Shown here in pieces: positions 16,088 to 21,378 of a stretch of 21,378 nt of DNA. The stretch spans positions 1 to 21,378 of the forward strand of contig JBKQNY010000008.1 of assembly GCA_052145775.1 (NCBI GenBank), in the 5' to 3' direction. The notes beneath the pieces are model-generated. The model ran no database searches. It saw only the letters and a program-made list of their open reading frames with translations, and was not told the DNA's origin. The position numbers and the translations under genes were made by a program. How positions within the stretch are numbered: position 1 is the stretch's first letter; each line of letters starts with the position of its first letter. The stretch comes from CAVYPR01 sp052145775. GTDB taxonomy: Bacteria > Actinomycetota > Acidimicrobiia > Acidimicrobiales > RAAP-2.

Positions 16088-17715
16088 CGGCCGCCCCGGT
16101 GGACCAGCCGGCACCGGCCGGCCGGGTCGGTCTCGGGGAAGTCCGAGCGCGAGTGGGCGCCCCGGCTCTCCTCCCGGAGCCGGGCCGAGCGCAGGAGGGC
16201 GCCGCTCACCGTCACCAGGTTTCCCAGCTCCACGGCGGCGCCGGTGGTGACGGCTCCCGGCCGCTCGGCCGCCACCTTGGCCACGGCGGCGGCGGCACGG
16301 TCGATCGAGGCGGCCGAGCGCACCACGCCGGCGCCGTCGGTCATGGCCCGCTGGAGCTCCTCGCGCAGCTTCGCCACGTCGGCCCCGCTCCGGGCGGATC
16401 CCCCGGTTGCGGGCGGCTCGCCCACCTCGCGCACGGCGATCCCCCCCTCGGCCGAGAGCAACGGCCGCAGCACCCCGGTGGCGGTCGGGCCGTCGGCGCC
16501 CCCGGCGATGGCCTCCACCAGCCGGGCCCCGAACACCATGCCCTCGAGCAGCGAGTTCGAGGCCAGCCGGTTCGCCCCGTGCACCCCGCTGCAGGCGGCC
16601 TCCCCGGCGGCCCAGAGCCCGGGCAGCTCGGTGGCCCCCCACAGGTCGGTCATGACCCCGCCCGAGATGTGGTGGGCGGCCGGGGCGATGGGCAGCCAGT
16701 CGACGCTCGGGTCGAGCCCGATGGCCGAGAGCGAGGCGGCGATGGTGGGGAACCGCTCGTCGAACCGCTCGAGGCCGGTGGCGTCGAGCCAGAGGTGGTC
16801 GACGCCCTGCTCGGCCATCCGGGCGGCCATGGCCCGGCTCACCACGTCGCGCGGGGCGAGCTCGTCGACGAACCGCTCCCCCGCGCCGTCGCGCAGGAGG
16901 GCGCCGTGCCCCCGCAGGGCCTCGGAGAGCAGCGGTCGGGGCATGGCCGGGTGGTGCAGCGCGGTGGGGTGGAACTGGAAGAACTCGACGTCGGCCACCG
17001 CCACCCCGGCCCGTAGCGCCATGGCCACCCCGTCCGCCGTGGCCTCGGTCGGGTTGGTGGTGACGGCGAAGAGCTGCCCGGCGCCACCGGTGGCCATCAC
17101 CACGTGGCGGGCGCGCACCTCGACGACAACCCCGCCCGGGGAGAGGGCCAGGACCCCGGCGCACCGCCCCCCCTCGACCAGCAGGTCGACGGCGAACCAC
17201 CGCTCGAGCACCGCCCCGGCCGCCGCCCGGGTGGCCTCCACCAGTGCCCGTTCCACCTCGGCGCCGGTGGCCGCGCCGCCGGCGTGGACGACCCGCGCCC
17301 TCGAGTGGCCGCCCTCCCGGGCCAGCGACAGCGACCCCGAGGCCTCCCGGTCGAACTCGGCGCCCATGGCGATGAGCTCCTCCACCCGGGCCGGACCCTC
17401 GTCGACCATCACCCGGACGGCGTCGGTGTCGCACAGCCCGGCGCCGGCGGCCAGGGTGTCGGCCAGGTGCAGGTCGGTCGAGTCCTCGTCGCCCCCCAGC
17501 ACCGCGGCCACCCCCCCCTGGGCCCAGCGGGTGGCCGACTGGGAGAGCTCGCCCTTGGTCAGCACGCCGACGTGCCGCCGCGCCCTGCCGTCCCCGGCGG
17601 CGGACAGGCGGACGGCGGCCGACAGGCCGGCCACGCCGCTCCCCAGCACCAGGACGTCGAAGGGTCCGGGGACGTCCCCGGCGCCCCGGGGCGCCGACGT
17701 CCCGGGTGGGCTCAC
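16084..17715 (-). CDS. nadB: L-aspartate oxidase
   Basis: 543 residues of the succinate dehydrogenase/fumarate reductase flavoprotein family. FAD-binding GSGVAG is at 25-30, then SATRWAQGG (60-68), a NadB hallmark, and HSRARVVHAGG from 137. GANRLASNSLLEG is in the second FAD region, and a helical C-terminal domain follows. It oxidises L-aspartate to iminoaspartate, the substrate of quinolinate synthase NadA. GTG at 17715 overlaps the panD stop (GTGA), and the stop overlaps the nadC start. nadA is absent from the window, so quinolinate synthase must be encoded elsewhere if this route works. Confidence 0.96.
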   Translation of the reverse strand: MSPPGTSAPRGAGDVPGPFDVLVLGSGVAGLSAAVRLSAAGDGRARRHVGVLTKGELSQSATRWAQGGVAAVLGGDEDSTDLHLADTLAAGAGLCDTDAVRVMVDEGPARVEELIAMGAEFDREASGSLSLAREGGHSRARVVHAGGAATGAEVERALVEATRAAAGAVLERWFAVDLLVEGGRCAGVLALSPGGVVVEVRARHVVMATGGAGQLFAVTTNPTEATADGVAMALRAGVAVADVEFFQFHPTALHHPAMPRPLLSEALRGHGALLRDGAGERFVDELAPRDVVSRAMAARMAEQGVDHLWLDATGLERFDERFPTIAASLSAIGLDPSVDWLPIAPAAHHISGGVMTDLWGATELPGLWAAGEAACSGVHGANRLASNSLLEGMVFGARLVEAIAGGADGPTATGVLRPLLSAEGGIAVREVGEPPATGGSARSGADVAKLREELQRAMTDGAGVVRSAASIDRAAAAVAKVAAERPGAVTTGAAVELGNLVTVSGALLRSARLREESRGAHSRSDFPETDPAGRCRLVHRGGR

Positions 17716-18086
17716 GCGGGGTCGAAGAGCGCGGCGACGGCCACGGCCGACGCCTCATCAACGGGCCGGTTCCCCCGGTCGACGTGGACCACCCGGGGCC
17801 GGTAGTGCTCGAGCTCCTCTCGCGAGTAGTCGGCGTAGGTGATGAGGATCACCCGGTCCCCCGGTGAGACGAGGCGGGCCGCCGCCCCGTTCAGGCAGAT
17901 CTCGCCCGGTCCCCCGGCGATGGCGTAGGTCTCGAACCGGGCGCCGTTGTCGATGTCGAGCACGGCCACCTGCTCGTAGGGGAGGACGTCGGCCAGGGCC
18001 ATCAGCTCGGTGTCGATGCTCACCGACCCGACGTAGTTGAGGTTGGCCCCGGTCACGGTGGCCCGGTGGATCTTCGACTTCATCAT
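17712..18086 (-). CDS. panD: Aspartate 1-decarboxylase (pyruvoyl-dependent)
   Basis: 124 residues. KSKIHRATVTGANLNYVGS is the PanD signature. The proenzyme self-cleaves between G20 and S21, turning the serine into the catalytic pyruvoyl group. DIDNGARFETY and GDRVILITYA follow. It makes beta-alanine from aspartate for PanC, whose gene overlaps it. Two adjacent ATGs are possible: 18086 overlaps the panC stop as ATGA, and 18083 overlaps it by one base. Both lie far from a good ribosome binding site, so translation probably depends on panC. Confidence 0.96.
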   Translation of the reverse strand: MMKSKIHRATVTGANLNYVGSVSIDTELMALADVLPYEQVAVLDIDNGARFETYAIAGGPGEICLNGAAARLVSPGDRVILITYADYSREELEHYRPRVVHVDRGNRPVDEASAVAVAALFDPA

Positions 18087-19024
18087 GCGGCGTTGCACGG
18101 GGTCCTCCATCTCGTGTCCACGGCCCGCGCCGGGCCCGCCCCCGCCAGCTGCGGGGCGCGGGCCGGCAGCGGGGCGTCGCAGTTGTCGATGAGCCGCACC
18201 GGTCCCACCCGGGCGGCCACCAGCAGCCGCACCTCGGCCGGGTCGTCCAGGGACGTCGGCACCGCAAGCGAGGCGGCGTCGACCGCCCCCGCGTACTCGA
18301 GGCGGACCAGCGGCTCGGCCGCCACCGTGGCGGCCATCAGTCCGGCGACCGCGCCCGGGCGCCGTTCGCCCGAGGCGACCGCCTGGCGGCCGGCGCACAG
18401 GGCGTGCCAGAGCACCGGGGCCGCGGCGCGCTCGGCCGCCGACAGCCTGGCGTTGCGGCTGGAGAGAGCCAGGCCGTCGGGCTCGCGCACGGTGGGGCAG
18501 GCCACCACCTCGACCGGCATGGAGAGGACGGCCGCCATCCGGCGCACCACGGCCAGCTGCTGGAAGTCCTTCTCCCCGAAGTAGGCGCGGCAGCGCCCGG
18601 CCATCGAGAAGAGCTTGGCCACCACCGTGCAGACCCCGTCGAAGTGGCCCGGCCGGGCGCTCCCCTCCCACCCCTGGCTCGGCCCGGTCACCGAGACCGC
18701 GGTCGCCGGCGGGGCCGGCCAGTCCGGGTACATCTCGGCCACCGACGGCGCCAGCACCGACGAGACGCCGTCGCCCCGGCAGAGCTCGAGGTCGGCCGGG
18801 AGCGTCCGGGGGTAGTGCTCGATGTCGTCGGGGTCGCCGAATTGGAGCGGGTTGACGAAGACGGTGACGGCCACGTGGTCGCACTCGGCCGCGGCGCGCG
18901 CCACCAGCGAGCGGTGGCCCGCGTGGAGCGCTCCCATGGTGGGGACGAGCCCGACGCTCCGTCCGGACGATCGGGCGGCGTCCAGGGCGCGGCTGAACCC
19001 CTCCACGGTCTCGAAGACCTCCAC
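18083..19024 (-). CDS. panC: Pantothenate synthetase
   Basis: 313 residues, longer than the usual 280-290 through a C-terminal tail rich in Ala, Arg and Pro. The nucleotidyltransferase motifs are PTMGALHAGH at 28-37, FVNPLQF at 56-62, GEKDFQQ at 150-156 and LSSRN at 187-191. It joins pantoate and beta-alanine with ATP. The GTG start lies nine bases after the stop of the Rossmann/DUF2520 gene, with GGGGAGG directly before it. panD overlaps its end. panB and a classical panE are not in the window. Confidence 0.96.
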   Translation of the reverse strand: MEVFETVEGFSRALDAARSSGRSVGLVPTMGALHAGHRSLVARAAAECDHVAVTVFVNPLQFGDPDDIEHYPRTLPADLELCRGDGVSSVLAPSVAEMYPDWPAPPATAVSVTGPSQGWEGSARPGHFDGVCTVVAKLFSMAGRCRAYFGEKDFQQLAVVRRMAAVLSMPVEVVACPTVREPDGLALSSRNARLSAAERAAAPVLWHALCAGRQAVASGERRPGAVAGLMAATVAAEPLVRLEYAGAVDAASLAVPTSLDDPAEVRLLVAARVGPVRLIDNCDAPLPARAPQLAGAGPARAVDTRWRTPCNAA

Positions 19025-19033
19025 GGCCTCCCC

Positions 19034-19873
19034 CTACCCCACCCCGACGGGGAGGGCGCCGCCCACCACGTCGACCGGGGCGCGCACCTCGGGGACGTCG
19101 TCCGCCGGCTCGTCGTCGGTCCCGGCGGCGGTGGGCGGCTCGGTGGCCGCCACCGTGGCCCGGCCGGCGTCGGCCAGCTTCACGGCCAGGGCCACCCCGG
19201 CGTTGTAGCCCGGACGCTCGTCGGCGGCCAGCGCCGCGCTGTGCCGGGCGAGCGTGGCCCAGTCACCGCGGCGCGCCGGCCCGGTCAGGGCCCCGACCGG
19301 TCCCAGGCTGGCCACGTCGTCGACCGCCGCCCGGGTGAGGCCCAAGAAGGCGTCGAGCGGCAGGCCGGCCGTGGCCGCCACCCGCTCCACCTGGCCCAGC
19401 AGCGCCACCACGTGGTTCGCCGCGATGCAGGCCGCGGCGTGGTACGCGGCACGGTCGCCGTCGGCCACCTCCACCGTCCGGCCGCCGAGCGCCTCGGCCA
19501 TCTCGCGGGCCACCGGGTCCCCGGCCACGGCGAAGGTGACGCCGGCGACCAGGCGCTCCGCGCCGACCTCGGGGTTGGGCAGGGGGACCAGCGGGTGGAG
19601 GGCGGCCCGGCGGGGGTGGGGGTCGAGCACGTCGAGGCCGAGCGAGCCCGACAGGTGGACGACGACGGTCGAGGGTGTCGGGCGGACGGCCGCCGCCACC
19701 GCGGCCAGGGTGTCGTCGGGGGTGGCGATCACCAGCACGTCGACCCCCTCGGCCGCCCCGGCCAGGTCGTCGCCACGACCCAGGGTCCCGACCACCGCCC
19801 AGCCGCGCCGCGCCAGCGCACAGGACAGGGAACGCCCGGCCCGACCTGGGCCGATGATCCGCACGGTCCGCAC
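19034..19873 (-). CDS. Rossmann-fold/DUF2520 protein, candidate ketopantoate reductase
   Basis: 279 residues. The N-terminal Rossmann domain has the dinucleotide-binding motif IIGPGRAG at 6-13 and VLVIATPDDTL about 40 residues on. HPLVPLP precedes a helical C-terminal DUF2520 domain (about 125-235, with AAYHAAACIAANHVVALL). It ends in an acidic, low-complexity tail. The fold is that of beta-hydroxyacid dehydrogenases and ketopantoate reductases. It sits nine bases before panC, panD and coaX, and no panE is present, so reduction of ketopantoate to pantoate is the natural hypothesis. That is inference from context. The GTG start has AAGGAGG five bases upstream. The 72-base gap behind folK includes a TATCGT at 19933-19938 on the minus strand that could be a weak internal promoter. 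Confidence 0.85.
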   Translation of the reverse strand: MRTVRIIGPGRAGRSLSCALARRGWAVVGTLGRGDDLAGAAEGVDVLVIATPDDTLAAVAAAVRPTPSTVVVHLSGSLGLDVLDPHPRRAALHPLVPLPNPEVGAERLVAGVTFAVAGDPVAREMAEALGGRTVEVADGDRAAYHAAACIAANHVVALLGQVERVAATAGLPLDAFLGLTRAAVDDVASLGPVGALTGPARRGDWATLARHSAALAADERPGYNAGVALAVKLADAGRATVAATEPPTAAGTDDEPADDVPEVRAPVDVVGGALPVGVG

Positions 19874-19945
19874 CGATTCCTCCTTCGGCGCTCCAGCCCC
19901 CTCACCGGGGTGCCGGTCGCCTTCAGCGGTCGACGATACCTACTC

Positions 19946-20431
19946 CTACAGCATACCCAGGCAACTGACCGCGCCACCAGCACGACCGAGCGCCTCGGGG
20001 CCCACCAGGTCGGGGGCCAGGTCGGCCAGCGGCGCCAGCACGAACCGCCGCTCCCACATGCCCGGGTGGGGCACCTCGAGGTCGCCCTCGTGGACCTCCA
20101 CCCCCTCTAGGTAGAGGACGTCGGCGTCGAGGGTACGCGGCCCGTGGCGGACGGTGCGGACCCGGCCGGCCGCCTCCTCCAGTGCCTGGCACCGCTCGAG
20201 GAGCCGCCGGGCGGTGTCGGTGGTGGAGAGCTCGACCACCAGGTTGAGGTAGGGGTCCTGACCCGGTGGCCCGCCGACCGGCTCGGTCTCGTAGAGGGGG
20301 GAGACCGCCACCACGTCGCCGTGGCGGCGAAGGGCCGCCACGGCACGGGCGAGCTCGGCCCGCCGGTCCCCGAGGTTCGACCCCAGCCCCACGAAGGCCC
20401 GCGCCGCGGCGGGGTCGGACGGCACGCTCAC
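19946..20431 (-). CDS. folK: 2-amino-4-hydroxy-6-hydroxymethyldihydropteridine pyrophosphokinase
   Basis: 161 residues, typical HPPK. FVGLGSNLGDRR is near 13-24, YETEPVGG at 47-54, and GPRTLDADVL at 97-106 contains the two aspartates that hold magnesium. VPHPGMWERRFVL follows. It transfers pyrophosphate from ATP to the pterin made by FolB, in folate synthesis. GTG at 20431 overlaps the folB stop as GTGA. folP, which normally completes the set, is not seen in the window. Confidence 0.96.
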   Translation of the reverse strand: MSVPSDPAAARAFVGLGSNLGDRRAELARAVAALRRHGDVVAVSPLYETEPVGGPPGQDPYLNLVVELSTTDTARRLLERCQALEEAAGRVRTVRHGPRTLDADVLYLEGVEVHEGDLEVPHPGMWERRFVLAPLADLAPDLVGPEALGRAGGAVSCLGML

Positions 20432-20874
20432 GTGGCCGTCGGCGGCCCCGACCCGGTGGCGGGCGGGCGACGGCGCACGACCCGGACACCGACCGACCCG
20501 AGGTCGAGGGGGACCGGGGGGCGCAGCTTGCGGACGGTCGCCGCCACCGCGCCCACCCGCTCGTCGTGGTCGAGCACCGCCCGGGCGACGGCGTCGGCCA
20601 CCGCCTCGAGGAGGGCGAAGGACCCGTTGGCCACCGCGTCGTGGGCCAGCGCGGCGACCGCCGCGTAGTCCACCGTGGCTGCGAGGTCGTCGGTGGCCCC
20701 GGCCGGCCCGGTGTCCAGCCACACGTCGAGGTCCACCGAGAAGGGCTGGGCCCGCTGGCGCTCCTCGGCCAGCACCCCGTGGACGCCGAGCACCCGCAGG
20801 TCCCGAAGCTCGATGCGGTCGCCGAACGCCCACCGGCGGCCCGGCGGCCGGCCCTCGTCGACCCCGGCGGTCAC
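20428..20874 (-). CDS. folB: Dihydroneopterin aldolase
   Basis: 148 residues. RIELRDLRVLGVHGVL leads to the catalytic-glutamate motif HGVLAEER (32-39). VDYAAVA and the VRKLRPP segment near 114-120 supply the conserved lysine of the active site. It cleaves dihydroneopterin to 6-hydroxymethyl-dihydropterin. An Arg/Pro-rich C-terminal tail extends beyond the usual end. The GTG start has GAGG eight bases upstream and lies ten bases after the stop of the phosphatase-like gene. The stop overlaps folK. Confidence 0.94.
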   Translation of the reverse strand: MTAGVDEGRPPGRRWAFGDRIELRDLRVLGVHGVLAEERQRAQPFSVDLDVWLDTGPAGATDDLAATVDYAAVAALAHDAVANGSFALLEAVADAVARAVLDHDERVGAVAATVRKLRPPVPLDLGSVGVRVVRRRPPATGSGPPTAT

Positions 20875-20884
20875 CGTCGGCGCC

Positions 20885-21378
20885 TCACACGGCCTGGCGC
20901 GGCGGCATGCCGCTCACGGCCACCACCAGCTCGCGCCCGGTCGAACCCATCTGGTGGCCCACCAGGTGCTCGACCAGGGCCACCGCCCGGGGCCCCGGGG
21001 TCATGCGGCCCGACCACACGAGGTAGCCGGCCATCGCCCCCATGACCCGGTCGCCCAGCTCGTCCTGGTGGACGAGGATGCGCAGCCCCTCGGCCAGGGA
21101 CCGGTCGAGGTCGGCGTAGAAGTCGGCGAGCACCTCGCGGGGGTCGACGTTGGGGGAGAGGGGGTAGTGGTCGTGGGCGATCCCCTCCTCGTCGTAGGCG
21201 GCGAGGTTGTGCGGCGAGGGCAGCAGGGAGACGACCCGGTCGAACCCCTGGACCTGGAGCCAGATGATCTCCTCCTGGCGCCGGACCCGGCGGTGGTTGG
21301 GGGCGAAGCCGCCCGGGCGCTCGCTGATGGCCACCCGGTCCTTGATGACCCAGGTGAAGTTGCGGGGCGGGATCCCGG
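20885..21378 (-). CDS. Dual-specificity-phosphatase-like protein lacking the catalytic Cys (5' end outside window)
   Basis: About 164 residues are visible; the start lies beyond the right edge, probably by only a few codons. NFTWVIKDRVAISERPG matches the opening of small dual-specificity phosphatases. FDRVVSLL and HDHYPLS follow, then the P-loop region RILVHQDELGDRVMGAMAGYL. The family signature HC-x5-R reads HQ-x5-R: the catalytic cysteine is glutamine (codon CAG at 21065-21067), while the histidine and arginine are kept. It probably binds a phosphorylated ligand or protein without hydrolysing it, or has another activity. It lies ten bases before folB on the same strand, in the place where folP or folE is often found. 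A GTG at 21334 would cut off the conserved N-terminus. Confidence 0.8.
   Translation of the reverse strand, partial: GIPPRNFTWVIKDRVAISERPGGFAPNHRRVRRQEEIIWLQVQGFDRVVSLLPSPHNLAAYDEEGIAHDHYPLSPNVDPREVLADFYADLDRSLAEGLRILVHQDELGDRVMGAMAGYLVWSGRMTPGPRAVALVEHLVGHQMGSTGRELVVAVSGMPPRQAV

Noticed and set aside
15188..17842. 884-residue plus-strand open frame opposite nadC and nadB
   Set aside because: Same artefact: it spans two well-supported overlapping genes on the other strand, and its product is a Ser/Arg/Pro/Ala-rich sequence without motifs.
18404..20110. 568-residue plus-strand open frame over panC, DUF2520 and folK
   Set aside because: Antisense shadow crossing three real genes; His/Arg/Gly-rich and without a domain.

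Overview
The window is a very GC-rich piece of chromosome with frequent GTG and TTG starts, tightly overlapping genes and leaderless-looking promoters. The clpC-disA-carD order, a long-chain polyprenyl synthase and a linked folate/pantothenate/NAD/LysRS block point to an actinomycetote. Acidimicrobiia is my best guess, but that is inference. There are no rRNA or tRNA genes, insertion sequences or CRISPR arrays. No gap between genes exceeds 300 bases.

Layout. (1) 1-4105, minus strand: clpC, disA and carD (5' part only), a housekeeping stress and DNA-integrity block. (2) 4277-5251, plus: a long-chain polyprenyl diphosphate synthase, probably for the menaquinone side chain. It converges on a small secreted helical protein of unknown function (5337-5687, minus). 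(3) 5876-12896: a sulfur island. A plus-strand operon encodes a sulfide:quinone-oxidoreductase-like flavoprotein, a TusE/DsrC-type carrier, a DsrE-like protein and an AhpD-like protein. Next come a minus-strand MMPL transporter and a minus-strand METTL7-like methyltransferase. The island ends with a plus-strand rhodanese-persulfide dioxygenase fusion followed by a CsoR-family regulator. (4) 12907-19873, minus: one compact cofactor operon, transcribed in the order Rossmann/DUF2520 protein, panC, panD, nadB, nadC, coaX, lysS. (5) 19946-21378, minus: folK, folB and a protein-tyrosine-phosphatase-like gene that lacks the catalytic cysteine and runs off the window edge.

The most interesting part is the sulfur island. 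The regulator keeps the two cysteines of the CsoR/CstR family but has glycine where copper-sensing CsoR has its histidine ligand, as expected of a persulfide sensor. Two near-identical palindromes (TATACCC-N4-GGGTAYTG) lie at promoters. One overlaps a perfect TATAAT box before the dioxygenase-regulator operon. The other abuts the TATAGT box of the MMPL gene. The model is that sulfide is oxidised to persulfide, sulfur is carried on TusE/DsrE and oxidised by the dioxygenase, while a methyltransferase and an exporter are induced by the same signal. Membership of the last two is the new element. The flavoprotein operon has no visible copy of the palindrome.
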